Notes: generated by a model not told the origin, from the sequence alone. Counted from the stretch's first letter, positions 53,358 through 63,464 are shown. The stretch: 64,000 bases of DNA from Aquimarina algicola (GCF_006443095.1 NZ_VFWZ01000009.1:438420-502419), one strand, 5' to 3'. A program made the numbers and translations.

Positions 53358-56034
53358 TTATATTTTAATATTCATAATAATAGGATATCTGTTGCTTTTG
53401 TTTGGTATAGCCTTTTGGGCAGAAAAAAGAGCAAAAAAAGCATGGGTAAATAATCCATATATCTATGCGCTATCACTGGCAGTATATTGTTCTGCATGGA
53501 CATATTATGGCAGTGTAGGTATTGCAGCCACTTCGGGAGTTAGTTTTTTGACTACTTATTTAGGACCTGTGATTGCTTTTCCTTTATGGATTATTGTTTT
53601 AAAAAAAATCATTAGAATTTCAAAACAACACAAAGTGTCTAGTATAGCAGATTTTATATCGTTACGATATGGTAATGATCGATTTTTGGGCGCATTAGTC
53701 ACTCTTATCTGTGTATTAGGGATATTACCTTATATTTCATTACAACTTAAAGCAGTTTCAGAAACGTTTGGAATTATTTCTAATGATGTTGTAAACGCTT
53801 CAGAGAATATATTTCAAGATTCTACTTTTTATATAGCAGTGCTGTTAGCTGTATTTGCTGCTTTTTTTGGAACTAGGACTACTGATGCGACACAGAGTAA
53901 GCAAGGAATTGTTTTTTCGGTAGCAGTAGAATCTATAATAAAATTGGTTTTCTTTCTAGGAGTAGGGATTTATGTAACCTATATTTTGTTTGATGGAACA
54001 ACCGATATTTATAATCAAATATCGATAGAAAATAATTTTGAATCCTTAACAACATTTAATAGCCTCGAATCAGGAATCAATTGGTATTTTATGATTGCTC
54101 TATCATTCTTAGCAATTTTTTTGTTACCGAGACAATTTCACGTTTCAGTTATAGAAAATACAAATCAAAAACACCTTAAAAATGCCATTTGGTTATTTCC
54201 GTTGTATCTTTTATTATTCAATGTTTTTGTAATTTTTATTGCCTGGGGAGGAAAACTACAGTTGGGAGATGCAGCCAACCCGGATTACTACTCTTTATTA
54301 TTGCCATTACAAAATGGAGATATTCTATTGGCAACATTAGTATTTTTAGGAGGTTTTTCTGCTGTTATTTCTATGGTGGTTGTTTCTACACTGGCATTAT
54401 CAACAATGTTGAGTAATAATTTGATTATTCCATATGGTTTTCTGGATAAATTTAGTAAGAGTCGTCCGGAGCGTAATGCCAATTATATTAAAAATATGCG
54501 TCGTATTGCAATCTTTTGTTTGATACTGGGAGCATATTTTTTCTATATTAATTTTAATATTCAATTGTCATTATTTTCGATAGGACAATTGTCTTTTGTA
54601 ATTATTGCACAATTGGCCCCTTCTTTTTTTATAGGATTGTTTTGGAATAGAGGTTCTTCTATAGCAGCAAAAACCGGTATTCTCATAGGAACATTAATCA
54701 CAACGTATACACTAGTATTGCCTTTTGTTCTTGATACTTTTTTTAATAATCATAGTTTTATAGAATTTGGTCCATGGGGAATAGAAATGTTAAAACCTTA
54801 TGCCTTATTTGGAATAGATTTTTTATATCCGATAACACATGCATTTTTTTGGAGTATATTTTTTAATGTACTTACTTATTTGTCTGTTTCTCTTTCTTTT
54901 AAAGGAAACTATAGAGAGCGTAATTATGGAGAAATGTTTGTGAATAGTAAATATAATTCATTACAAGAAAATGCTTTTGTCTGGAAAGGAGAAGCCTATG
55001 TTTCTGATATTCGTAGAGTATTAAATCGATTTTTGGGCCAAGAGCGTACAGAACGGGCATTAAATTTATTTTATCTTAAATATAATTTACCTAAAAGTGC
55101 AGAAAAAGCAGATTCTAGGTTAATTAATTTTTCAGAAAAACTGCTTACTGGTAGCCTAGGTAGTGCTTCTTCTAGAATTTTAATTTCAAGTGTTGTGCAG
55201 GAACAACCGGTAACATTGATTGAAGTTTTAGAAATTTTGGAAGAAAATAAAAAGACAATTACAACAAATAAGTTTCTGAAGCAAAAATCTGATGAATTAA
55301 CAAAACTTACGCAAGAACTCAAAGCTGCAAATGAAGAACTAAAATTACAAGATAAATTAAAGGATGAGTTTCTTGATACTGTAGCACATGAATTAAAGAC
55401 TCCAATAACATCAATACGAGCAGCATCAGAGGTTTTAATTGATAGTGAAGAGATGCCGGATGAACTCAAGATGCAATTTTTGGATAATATTTTAAAAGAT
55501 TCAGAACGTTTAGCAAAATTGATTCACAATATACTAGACTTAGAAAAACTAGCATCAGGAAGAGAAATACTAGATAAAAAACTTAATGATATTGGGATCA
55601 CAATACAAAAAGCAATATCTGGTGTAAATACAATTGCAGAACAGAAAGAGATCAAAATCATTATTCAGAAAACTACTCATGAGTTGCCTGCTAGATATGA
55701 TGAAGATAGGATTCTGCAAGTGTTAACTAATGTACTGGCAAATGCTATTAAGTTCGTAGAAGAAAAAAAGGGTAGAGTAGAAGTCTCTTTTGAGAAGATA
55801 CAAGATTACATACGTATTAGTATAGAAGATAATGGAAAAGGTATTCCTGCAGAGGATATGAAATACATCTTTGATAAATTTTATCAGTCCAAAAACCAAA
55901 ATGTAAAAAAACCTATTGGTAGTGGATTTGGTCTTGCAATAAGCAAACAAATAATAGAAGGCCATAATGGTAGAATCTGGGCTGATACCACTGTAAATCA
56001 TGGAGCACGATTTGTTATTGAAATACCTGATTAA
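53350..56034 (+). CDS. SLC5-STAC-histidine kinase hybrid (CrbS/CbrA-like)
   Basis: An 894-aa membrane sensor. Residues 1-510 are a sodium:solute symporter-like domain of about 13 spans (YCSAWTYYGSVGIAATSGVSFLTTYLGP). Residues about 545-635 resemble the STAC linker (WKGEAYVSDIRRVLNRFLGQERTERAL). A coiled coil leads to the kinase: H-box with His 680 (DTVAHELKTPITSI), N-box NVLANAIKF, G1 EDNGKGIP, F-box IFDKFYQ, G2 GSGFGLAI. No PAS domain. In CrbS and CbrA this architecture senses or gates carboxylates or amino acids and controls acs and related genes. The downstream receiver and acs strongly suggest the acetate switch. Confidence 0.95.
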   Translation: MNSYILIFIIIGYLLLLFGIAFWAEKRAKKAWVNNPYIYALSLAVYCSAWTYYGSVGIAATSGVSFLTTYLGPVIAFPLWIIVLKKIIRISKQHKVSSIADFISLRYGNDRFLGALVTLICVLGILPYISLQLKAVSETFGIISNDVVNASENIFQDSTFYIAVLLAVFAAFFGTRTTDATQSKQGIVFSVAVESIIKLVFFLGVGIYVTYILFDGTTDIYNQISIENNFESLTTFNSLESGINWYFMIALSFLAIFLLPRQFHVSVIENTNQKHLKNAIWLFPLYLLLFNVFVIFIAWGGKLQLGDAANPDYYSLLLPLQNGDILLATLVFLGGFSAVISMVVVSTLALSTMLSNNLIIPYGFLDKFSKSRPERNANYIKNMRRIAIFCLILGAYFFYINFNIQLSLFSIGQLSFVIIAQLAPSFFIGLFWNRGSSIAAKTGILIGTLITTYTLVLPFVLDTFFNNHSFIEFGPWGIEMLKPYALFGIDFLYPITHAFFWSIFFNVLTYLSVSLSFKGNYRERNYGEMFVNSKYNSLQENAFVWKGEAYVSDIRRVLNRFLGQERTERALNLFYLKYNLPKSAEKADSRLINFSEKLLTGSLGSASSRILISSVVQEQPVTLIEVLEILEENKKTITTNKFLKQKSDELTKLTQELKAANEELKLQDKLKDEFLDTVAHELKTPITSIRAASEVLIDSEEMPDELKMQFLDNILKDSERLAKLIHNILDLEKLASGREILDKKLNDIGITIQKAISGVNTIAEQKEIKIIIQKTTHELPARYDEDRILQVLTNVLANAIKFVEEKKGRVEVSFEKIQDYIRISIEDNGKGIPAEDMKYIFDKFYQSKNQNVKKPIGSGFGLAISKQIIEGHNGRIWADTTVNHGARFVIEIPD

Positions 56035-56070
56035 AGTTGAATAAAAGTCTAAAAATTTAAAAACAACATT

Positions 56071-56436
56071 TTGAAGAAGAAGATACTTATTGTAGATGAT
56101 GAACCGAATATCGTAATGTCTTTAGAATATTCATTCAAAAAAAAGGATTTTGAAGTTTTTATAGCCAGAGATGGTAGTGAAGCGATAGAAATACTAAAAT
56201 CCAAAACTCCCGACGTAGTATTGTTGGATATTATGATGCCGAATGTAGATGGATATCAAACCCTTGAGTATATTAAGTCTAATCAAGATACCAAGAATAT
56301 AAAAGTGGTATTCCTAACAGCCAAAAATAAAGAAGCAGATATACAAAAAGGAATTCATATGGGAGTAGATAAATATTTAGTAAAACCGTTTTCAGTCAAA
56401 AAAGTAATTGCAGAAGTAAATGAATTGATTGTATAA
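56071..56436 (+). CDS. Single-domain response regulator (receiver only), TTG start
   Basis: A 121-aa CheY-like receiver. The acidic pocket is D9/D10, the phospho-acceptor D53 (LLDIMMPNVDG), the switch Thr 83 (FLTAK) and Lys 105 (YLVKPF). The protein must start at the TTG 56071 because the first beta strand (KKKILIVDDE) begins there and no ATG is available. It lacks any DNA-binding or output domain, unlike CrbR or CbrB. It follows the sensor kinase by 36 bases and is its presumed partner. Confidence 0.94.
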   Translation: MKKKILIVDDEPNIVMSLEYSFKKKDFEVFIARDGSEAIEILKSKTPDVVLLDIMMPNVDGYQTLEYIKSNQDTKNIKVVFLTAKNKEADIQKGIHMGVDKYLVKPFSVKKVIAEVNELIV

Positions 56437-56538
56437 AAGTATAGAGCTTTAATCCAAGATATAAAACATACTTTTTAATCATGCTTATTACAAAATAAAA
56501 TATAAATAAACATACCGATAATATAAATTAAACTAAAA

Positions 56539-58446
56539 ATGAGTAATTATCACATAAAACATCTAGAAGAATATTTTCAAGTTTATAGAAAATCAGTAAG
56601 AGATCCGGAGACGTTTTGGTCAGAAGTAGCAGAAGAACACTTTATATGGAGAAAAAAATGGGATAATGTTTTAAGTTGGGACTTTACAAAACCAGAAATT
56701 AAATGGTTTGAGGGAGCAAAACTCAATATTACCGAAAATTGTATAGATAGACATTTGCGCAATCGCGGTCATAAAACTGCAATCCTTTTTGAACCTAATG
56801 ACCCAAATGAAGATGCGCAACATATCACGTACAAACAATTGCATGAGCGCGTATGTAAATTTGCAAATGTATTAAAAGAACAAGGGATCAAAAAAGGAGA
56901 CAGAGTCTGTATTTATTTACCTATGATTCCTGAATTGGCAGTTTCATTATTAGCTTGTGCAAGAATAGGAGCTGTACATTCTGTTGTATTTGCTGGTTTT
57001 TCGGCCACAGCACTATCAACGAGAATTAATGATTGTGAAGCAAAAATGGTAATCACGTCAGATGGTTCGTATAGAGGATCAAAAACAATAGATTTAAAAG
57101 GTATTGTAGACGAAGCTTTAGAGGAGTGCTCTACTATAGAAAAAGTATTAGTTGTAAAGCGCATTAAATCAGAGATTAATATGAAAGAAGGTAGAGATCT
57201 TTGGTTACAACCATTATTAGATGAAGCATACAAAGATTGTGTACCAGAAATAATGGATGCAGAAGATCCTTTGTTCATATTGTACACATCAGGTTCTACA
57301 GGTATGCCCAAAGGAATGTTGCATACTACAGCAGGATATATGGTATACACAGCCTATACATTTAAAAATGTATTTCAATACAAAGAAAATGATGTATACT
57401 GGTGCTCTGCCGATATTGGGTGGATTACAGGGCATAGTTATATAGTATATGGCCCTCTTGCTAATGGGGCTACATCAGTAATGTTTGAAGGGGTACCAAG
57501 CTATCCTGATTATGGACGTTTTTGGGATGCAGTTCAAAAGCATAGAATTACACAGTTCTATACAGCACCAACTGCAATACGAGCATTAGCAAAAGAAAAT
57601 TTGGATTTTGTAACCAAATATGATCTTTCAAGTTTACGAATACTAGGAACTGTAGGAGAACCAATAAACGAAGAAGCCTGGCACTGGTACAATGATCATG
57701 TTGGAGAGAAAAAGTGTCCAATTGTAGATACATGGTGGCAAACAGAAACAGGTGGTGTTATGATATCTCCAATACCATTTTCTACACCAACCAAACCTAC
57801 ATATGCAACCTTACCAATGCCTGGGATTCAACCTGCATTAATGGATGAAAATGGTTTGGAAATAAAAGGGAATCAGGTAGATGGTCGTTTATGTATCAAA
57901 TTTCCATGGCCATCGATGGCAAGAACTATATATGGAAACCATCAGCGATATAAAGAAACATATTTTTCAGCCTTCGAAAATAAATATTTTACTGGTGATG
58001 GAGCTTTGAGAGACGAGGTTGGTTATTATAGAATTACTGGTAGAGTAGATGATGTAATTATCGTTTCTGGTCATAATCTTGGTACAGCACCAATAGAAGA
58101 TGCTATTAATGAGCATCCTGCTGTAGCAGAATCCGCTATTGTAGGATTTCCGCACGATGTAAAAGGAAATGCACTATATGGATATGTTATATTAAAAGAA
58201 ACAGGAGAATATAGAGATCGCAATAACCTGAGTAAAGAGGTAAATCAACAAATTACCGAAAGAATTGGACCTATTGCTAAACTTGACAAAATACAGTTTG
58301 TACCAGGGCTTCCTAAAACAAGAAGTGGTAAAATTATGAGAAGAATTTTACGTAAAATAGCTTCAAAAGAAACTAGTAATTTAGGAGATACAAGTACGTT
58401 ATTAAACCCGGAAATTGTACAAGAAATTATGGACAACGCTTTGTAA
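56539..58446 (+). CDS. acs: Acetyl-CoA synthetase Acs
   Basis: A 635-aa AMP-forming ligase converting acetate, ATP and CoA to acetyl-CoA. Motifs are the P-loop ILYTSGSTGMPKGMLHT, DTWWQTETGG, YFTGDGALRDEVGYYRITGRVDDVI and the C-terminal catalytic-lysine loop PKTRSGKIMRRILRK, a site of regulatory acetylation in Acs enzymes. It ends the transport-sensing cluster and explains its likely substrate. A terminator follows 26 bases after the stop. Confidence 0.97.
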   Translation: MSNYHIKHLEEYFQVYRKSVRDPETFWSEVAEEHFIWRKKWDNVLSWDFTKPEIKWFEGAKLNITENCIDRHLRNRGHKTAILFEPNDPNEDAQHITYKQLHERVCKFANVLKEQGIKKGDRVCIYLPMIPELAVSLLACARIGAVHSVVFAGFSATALSTRINDCEAKMVITSDGSYRGSKTIDLKGIVDEALEECSTIEKVLVVKRIKSEINMKEGRDLWLQPLLDEAYKDCVPEIMDAEDPLFILYTSGSTGMPKGMLHTTAGYMVYTAYTFKNVFQYKENDVYWCSADIGWITGHSYIVYGPLANGATSVMFEGVPSYPDYGRFWDAVQKHRITQFYTAPTAIRALAKENLDFVTKYDLSSLRILGTVGEPINEEAWHWYNDHVGEKKCPIVDTWWQTETGGVMISPIPFSTPTKPTYATLPMPGIQPALMDENGLEIKGNQVDGRLCIKFPWPSMARTIYGNHQRYKETYFSAFENKYFTGDGALRDEVGYYRITGRVDDVIIVSGHNLGTAPIEDAINEHPAVAESAIVGFPHDVKGNALYGYVILKETGEYRDRNNLSKEVNQQITERIGPIAKLDKIQFVPGLPKTRSGKIMRRILRKIASKETSNLGDTSTLLNPEIVQEIMDNAL

Positions 58447-58472
58447 TATCAAAGTGTTTGGATGTTGTGACG

Positions 58473-58507
58473 AAAACCTCGTAAGTAAGTTCTTATGAGG
58501 TTTTTTA
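58473..58507 (+). terminator. acs terminator
   Basis: A 13-bp stem with one wobble (58473-58485 with 58492-58504) and a 6-base loop, followed by a T run. It lies between acs and the convergent exonuclease gene. Confidence 0.85.
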
Positions 58508-58538
58508 CTTTTTAGATGTATGATCTAAAAAAATATTA

Positions 58539-59207
58539 TTACAACAACCCTCTTCTATTTTGACCAAAAAATAAATCTTTTAGAGTGATCTTTCTTTCTT
58601 TTTTTAATAAGGCGATAATTTTTAAGAAAATCAGAGAGGTGATATATGCATCACCAGAGGCAGTATGTCTATCATGCATGGCAATATTAAAAATATTACA
58701 TAATTTGTCTAAAGAGTACCTCTGATTATGTTGATTACAAAGTTTAGTTTTTTTGAATAATATCTCTGTGTCCAATGTTTTGTTCTTCAATTTTGGTAAT
58801 TGAAGTCTTGCTAATGCATTATTAATCATTGTGAGATCGAATCTGGTATGATGCGCTACAAGAATTGAATCTTTGATATATTCTAGAAAGAGTTGTATAG
58901 CTTCCTTTTCAGAAACCTTGGTAATATGACCTTGTTTTAAGATACCATGAATTTTAACGGTTTCAGGATTAAAAGTATCTTGAGTAATATACATCTCAAA
59001 ACTATCTGTAATATCTATAACATTACCTGTTAAACCAATAGCTCCGATGGATAGTATTCTATCTGTTTGAGTATTAAGACCTGTAGTTTCTGTATCGAAA
59101 ATTACAAAACGAGTAGTAGTAAGAGTATGCGCTGTTTTTGAATTGAAGTTTTTATGATATTCATTCCAAAAATCAGGATAATCTTTATGTTTTAACCAAT
59201 TTAGCAT
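58539..59207 (-). CDS. DEDDh 3'-5' exonuclease (DnaQ/PolC epsilon-like)
   Basis: A 222-aa exonuclease with all motifs: FVIFDTETTGLN (DE), HHTRFDLTMINNA (D), and HDRHTASGDAYIT (H, D). It is a stand-alone epsilon-like nuclease acting on DNA or RNA 3' ends. It starts 5 bases after the DUF294 gene. A DUF294 protein plus an epsilon-like nuclease beside acetate-type symporters is, from memory, a recurrent gene association in other bacteria. The biochemical link is unknown. Confidence 0.92.
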   Translation of the reverse strand: MLNWLKHKDYPDFWNEYHKNFNSKTAHTLTTTRFVIFDTETTGLNTQTDRILSIGAIGLTGNVIDITDSFEMYITQDTFNPETVKIHGILKQGHITKVSEKEAIQLFLEYIKDSILVAHHTRFDLTMINNALARLQLPKLKNKTLDTEILFKKTKLCNQHNQRYSLDKLCNIFNIAMHDRHTASGDAYITSLIFLKIIALLKKERKITLKDLFFGQNRRGLL

Positions 59208-59212
59208 AGATT

Positions 59213-61117
59213 TTACAATATTTGAGAAAGCTTGAAACGTACCTGAATTAGTTCTTGGATATCTTTGATAGGTTTAAAACAGCCTTTTAATTTTAGCCGA
59301 TCTAGTTTGCTAAGCGATTTTAAATCAATAAACCTCCCCGAATTACCATGTGATAACCCTTGTTGGGTTCTGAATCTTAATAATATTTTAAAAGCATTAG
59401 CACAAGATTCATACAAATCTTTGTTTTGTGGTTCTAATTCTGCCAGTTTTTGATAACGTAAAATAGTATTATTTTGATTTTTTATAGCGTGAGAAAGAAT
59501 AAGTACTCTCGCGGCATCAACGATAGGCATAATAGCTCTGGCCTTTATATCAAATTGATTTTTATGAATACCGCTATGTTCTACTAAAAAGTGTTTGAAA
59601 AAACTAAGAGGGGGAGGGTTTTTGATCGCATTTAGACCTAAGAAATTTAAAAAAATCTCATATCTTTTGATAGATTCAAAAATACTATCAGAAAGAGTGT
59701 TTGTTAAACCTTGATGACCATAGATAATCTGATAATCAAAAAAGATTGTAGAAAGTAAAATCTTGTCTTCATTTGGTACAGTTATCCAATTATTAAATTG
59801 CTCCTTCCATTCTTTTAATGATAAACACCATTTGGAATTGTTAGCCATCATTTTAGCAGGGCAATATTCAAAACCAATTTGCTTAAGTTTAGTTGTGATT
59901 TTTTCTGATAATAAAAGAAAGTAATTTTTGGTTTCAGAATAGTTGTTGTCAGAAACATCATCAAATAATAAGGCATTGTCCTGATCTGTAAACAATAATT
60001 GTTCGCTTCTGCCTTGACTTCCTAATGTAAGCCAACTAAATGCTACTGGAGGCTTTTTGCTCATCTCTTCGATAGACAATTGTATAGCTCTTTGCATAAC
60101 ACTTCTGTTTATCGCAGAAATAACTTTAGTAATATGAAAAATAGGCATGTTTTGATTCAAATACCCTTCAAGATATCGATGGGCTTTGTGTCTAATATCC
60201 CTTAGTTTGTCTGTAGTAATGGCTCTTTTGGTTTCTTTGATTAATGCCGATGGATTATTTCCTTGTAGTACGACAAGGTCATGCTCAGATAAAATCCCAA
60301 TAAGATTAGACTCGGTAGTACCATCTTCAGTAATACAAAGATGAGTGATTTTATGCTGCAACATGGCAATTTGGGCTTCTGATACAGAAATATTTTGAGG
60401 ATAAGTAATTACAGGAGAAGACATGATATCTGCAACACAAGCTTCTATCAAAACTTTGCCGGTCGCAATTTTTGTACGTAAATCTTTATCTGTAATAATG
60501 CCAATAGGTTTATCATCGTTGGTCACTATAATAGAACCTACTCTTTGGTTAGTCATGATTATAGCAGCATCTTTTATACTTGTTTCGATAGAACATATAA
60601 TAGGTTTTTTAGAAAAACTAGCAGATTGTACTTCATCAAAAGTGTTTCTGTGTAACGTATTTACATTAGCAAAGAGAGTTCCTTTCTCTTGATTAGAATA
60701 AGGATTTCTGGTATTTGTGGCAAAAGTTGCCAGTAAAAATTTATTGGCCTCTATATTGGTTTGGATTACTTCTTCTAATAATTTTGAAGAAATGCTGTAT
60801 ACAATACTTTCTTCTATAGCTTGCGCATCAAGAATATAATTGCCTTTTCGAATTAACGCTCTAAGTCCAAAAATATCACCTTCGTCACATTTGTCAACTA
60901 AGGTGTTGAGTGACCTGAAAAGACCAACAGCACCGTCTTTTACAATATAAAAATGATCGTGTATTCGTTCTTCCTGTTTAAAAAGATATGTGTGCTCTTC
61001 AAGATAAATGACCTTTACATTTTGCGAAATAGTATAAAGTTGTTCTTGAGTTAAAAAATGAAAAGGAGGATAATTTTTTAAAAAGTCAAAAACTCTTTCA
61101 GCTATTGTGTTTTTCAT
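59213..61117 (-). CDS. cNMP-binding / CBS / DUF294 nucleotidyltransferase-like protein
   Basis: A 634-aa soluble protein in four parts: a cyclic-nucleotide-binding domain (about 15-135; HFYIVKDGAVGLFR), two CBS motifs (170-290; IIVTNDDKPIGIITDKDLR and LIGILSEHDLV), a DUF294 nucleotidyltransferase-like domain (about 320-450; SWLTLGSQGRSEQLLFTDQDNALLF) and a C-terminal substrate-binding-like helical domain ending near 630. It resembles GlnD-type nucleotidyltransferases and probably modifies a protein or senses nucleotides. The ATG at 61117 is preferred over an upstream GTG (61153) because it fits the family N-terminus. It is co-transcribed with the exonuclease and convergent with the acetate cluster. 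Confidence 0.9.
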   Translation of the reverse strand: MKNTIAERVFDFLKNYPPFHFLTQEQLYTISQNVKVIYLEEHTYLFKQEERIHDHFYIVKDGAVGLFRSLNTLVDKCDEGDIFGLRALIRKGNYILDAQAIEESIVYSISSKLLEEVIQTNIEANKFLLATFATNTRNPYSNQEKGTLFANVNTLHRNTFDEVQSASFSKKPIICSIETSIKDAAIIMTNQRVGSIIVTNDDKPIGIITDKDLRTKIATGKVLIEACVADIMSSPVITYPQNISVSEAQIAMLQHKITHLCITEDGTTESNLIGILSEHDLVVLQGNNPSALIKETKRAITTDKLRDIRHKAHRYLEGYLNQNMPIFHITKVISAINRSVMQRAIQLSIEEMSKKPPVAFSWLTLGSQGRSEQLLFTDQDNALLFDDVSDNNYSETKNYFLLLSEKITTKLKQIGFEYCPAKMMANNSKWCLSLKEWKEQFNNWITVPNEDKILLSTIFFDYQIIYGHQGLTNTLSDSIFESIKRYEIFLNFLGLNAIKNPPPLSFFKHFLVEHSGIHKNQFDIKARAIMPIVDAARVLILSHAIKNQNNTILRYQKLAELEPQNKDLYESCANAFKILLRFRTQQGLSHGNSGRFIDLKSLSKLDRLKLKGCFKPIKDIQELIQVRFKLSQIL

Positions 61118-61218
61118 AATAAGCTCAATTAACGATGTTTGTACTTGAATCACCTATTATTAAAAATAGCTATTTTTTATGATTACAATACTTAGAGTTT
61201 CGATTATTTTTTAATCTA

Positions 61219-61267
61219 AAAAAAGCGAGATTACCAATGCTTAAATGATTTTGTAATCTCACTTTTT
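61219..61267 (-). terminator. Terminator of the M42 peptidase gene
   Basis: GAGATTAC (61227-61234) pairs with GTAATCTC (61253-61260), extended by AAAAG/CTTTT after a one-base mismatch. On the minus strand it is followed by a run of seven U, 64 bases after the stop. Confidence 0.8.
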
Positions 61268-61330
61268 GAAAATAATTTATTTAAGTCACACACTGGTCTT
61301 TTTAAGAGTGTGCAAAAAATGAATTGAATA

Positions 61331-62422
61331 TTATTTTTCGAAATAACTAAATGTATCTCCCGCCTTTATATTAAGCAAACTTTCATAAATCAGTTTGATA
61401 ACATTTTCAACATCATTTTTGTGTACCATTTCTACAGTTGTATGCATATATCGTAGTGGCAAAGATATTAGTGCAGAAGCCACCCCTCCATTACTATAAG
61501 CAAAAGCATCTGTATCAGTTCCTGTCATTCTACTTGATGCCATACGCTGAAAAGGTATTTTTTTTGATTCTGCAGTATCAATCAAAAGTTCTCTTAATCT
61601 GTTTTGTACTGCTGGAGCGTAAGAAATTACAGGGCCATCACCAATTTTTGTTTCACCTTGTGTTTTCTTTTCGATCATAGGTGTTGTAGTATCATGGCAA
61701 ACATCAGTCACGATAGCAACATCTGGTTTAATAGTCTGTGTTATCATTTCTGCGCCTCTTAATCCTATTTCTTCTTGAACAGAATTTGTTATATAAAGAC
61801 CAAAAGGTAACTTCTTTTTATTCTCTTTAAGCAAGCGAGCTACTTCCGCAATCATAAAACCTCCCATTCGGTTATCAAGAGCTCTACACACAAATTTATC
61901 TTTGTTTAGAATAAAGAACTCGTCAGGATAGGTGATAACACATCCAACATGTACTCCTAGCTTAAGAACTTCTTCTTTTGTAGAGCATCCTACATCAATA
62001 CAAATATTTTCAAGAGAGGGAGCTTGTTCTTTACCAGATTTTCTAGTGTGAATAGCAGGCCAACCAAAAACACCTTTTACAATACCCTTTTTGGTATGAA
62101 TATTAACACGTTTAGACGTGGCAATTTGATGATCACTACCACCATTTCTTATTACATAAATCAAACCGTTGTCAGTAATATAATTTACATACCATGATAT
62201 CTCATCAGCATGCCCTTCAATAACAACTTTATATTTTGCTTTTGGATTGATTACACCTACAGCAGTACCATATGTATCAGTAATAAAATCATCTACATAA
62301 GGTTTTAAATGATCCATCCATATTTTTTGGCCCTCCCATTCATATCCAGTAGGAGCAGGATTATTTAAATAGTTTTCAAGAAAAGTTAAAGATTTTTTAT
62401 TAAGAATGCTTTTTTTTGCCAT
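61331..62422 (-). CDS. M42-family aminopeptidase
   Basis: A 363-aa co-catalytic zinc aminopeptidase of the glutamyl-aminopeptidase/endoglucanase M family. Visible ligands are VVIEGHADEISWYV (His, Asp), CRALDNRMGG (Asp), SVQEEIGLRGA (catalytic Glu), VTDVCHDTTTP (Asp) and RYMHTTVEMVHKNDVEN (His). Such enzymes form cytoplasmic dodecamers that trim peptides. It is divergent from the DUF4294 gene, a pairing that I recall from other Flavobacteriia. Confidence 0.95.
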   Translation of the reverse strand: MAKKSILNKKSLTFLENYLNNPAPTGYEWEGQKIWMDHLKPYVDDFITDTYGTAVGVINPKAKYKVVIEGHADEISWYVNYITDNGLIYVIRNGGSDHQIATSKRVNIHTKKGIVKGVFGWPAIHTRKSGKEQAPSLENICIDVGCSTKEEVLKLGVHVGCVITYPDEFFILNKDKFVCRALDNRMGGFMIAEVARLLKENKKKLPFGLYITNSVQEEIGLRGAEMITQTIKPDVAIVTDVCHDTTTPMIEKKTQGETKIGDGPVISYAPAVQNRLRELLIDTAESKKIPFQRMASSRMTGTDTDAFAYSNGGVASALISLPLRYMHTTVEMVHKNDVENVIKLIYESLLNIKAGDTFSYFEK

Positions 62423-62493
62423 TGTATTTTAATTGTTTATTGCTAAAATAATAATATTCACATTCATTTTACAGTTTACAAAGTGTTAATTAC

Positions 62494-62512
62494 TAATTTT
62501 GGAATAGTTTTG
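62494..62512 (+). promoter_or_regulatory. Two overlapping-range -7 elements for the DUF4294 gene
   Basis: TAATTTTG (62494-62501) and TAGTTTTG (62505-62512) both match TAnnTTTG exactly, 28 and 17 bases before the ATG at 62530. The first is better placed for a transcript with a short leader. Confidence 0.5.
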
Positions 62513-62529
62513 GTCATACTTTAAAACTT

Positions 62530-63249
62530 ATGTTTAAATATATATTACATACTATATTATTTATGATGATTGCCCTCTGGCAGACAAAAGTAAGAGGACA
62601 AAATCCAAGAGATACGTCTAAAGTAGATACTTCGGGATATGTACAGTACTATATAGTAAAAGGAGACACTATTTTGCATGATGCTATTGATCTTGATGAA
62701 GTCATAATTCTAGGAAAACTAAATTTTAAAGATAAGCTAGCAAGACGTAGATACCTTATTTTAAGACGTAAAACTCGAAAAGTATATCCATATGCAAAAC
62801 TAGCTTCAGAACGATTGACAACATTGAACGAACGATTAGAAAAAATAGATTCTAAAAGAGAAAAAAAGAAGTATATTAAAATGCTTCAAAAATACATGGA
62901 AGGCGAATTTACGGCTCAACTCAAAAAGCTCACCCGTACAGAAGGACAAATACTTGTAAAGTTAGTTCATCGTCAGACCGGAAAAACTATGTTTAAGTTA
63001 ATTAAAGAATATAGAAGTGGTTGGAGAGCGTTTTGGTATAATAATACAGCACGATTATTTAAAATTTCATTAAAAGAAGAATATAACCCTATAGATGTAG
63101 AAGAAGATTATTGGATAGAAGATATTTTACAACGTAGTTTTCAGGCAAATATTCTAGAAGAACAAAAATCTGCATTGAATTTTAGTTTTTATGATCTCAG
63201 AAATAAGTGGACAGATTCTACAGAGGCAACCTCTTCAAGAAATAAATAG
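62530..63249 (+). CDS. DUF4294-family secreted protein
   Basis: A 239-aa protein with a signal peptide (MFKYILHTILFMMIALWQTKVRG) followed by the family body: YYIVKGDTILHDAIDLDEVIIL, LARRRYLILRRKTRKVYPYAKLASERL, a basic coiled-coil segment (KIDSKREKKKYIKMLQKY) and LVHRQTGKTMFKLIKEYRSGWRAFWYN. Function unknown; the family is restricted to Bacteroidota as far as I recall. Confidence 0.9.
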   Translation: MFKYILHTILFMMIALWQTKVRGQNPRDTSKVDTSGYVQYYIVKGDTILHDAIDLDEVIILGKLNFKDKLARRRYLILRRKTRKVYPYAKLASERLTTLNERLEKIDSKREKKKYIKMLQKYMEGEFTAQLKKLTRTEGQILVKLVHRQTGKTMFKLIKEYRSGWRAFWYNNTARLFKISLKEEYNPIDVEEDYWIEDILQRSFQANILEEQKSALNFSFYDLRNKWTDSTEATSSRNK

Positions 63250-63464
63250 ATATATTTTTATGGATGGGGCATTTTAATATTATATTATAGAAAAGTAAAG
63301 TCACAAGCAAGGAAAATATAGTATTCTATTTACTCATGAAAATATTTGATTACTTAAAAAAGAACTAAAAAGTATTTTTATGTCGATTAATTTTTTTAAT
63401 TTAGTTTTCTATCTTTTTTAAAATCAGATATTTCAATTTTTTTTTCAAAAAAACACAATTTTTT

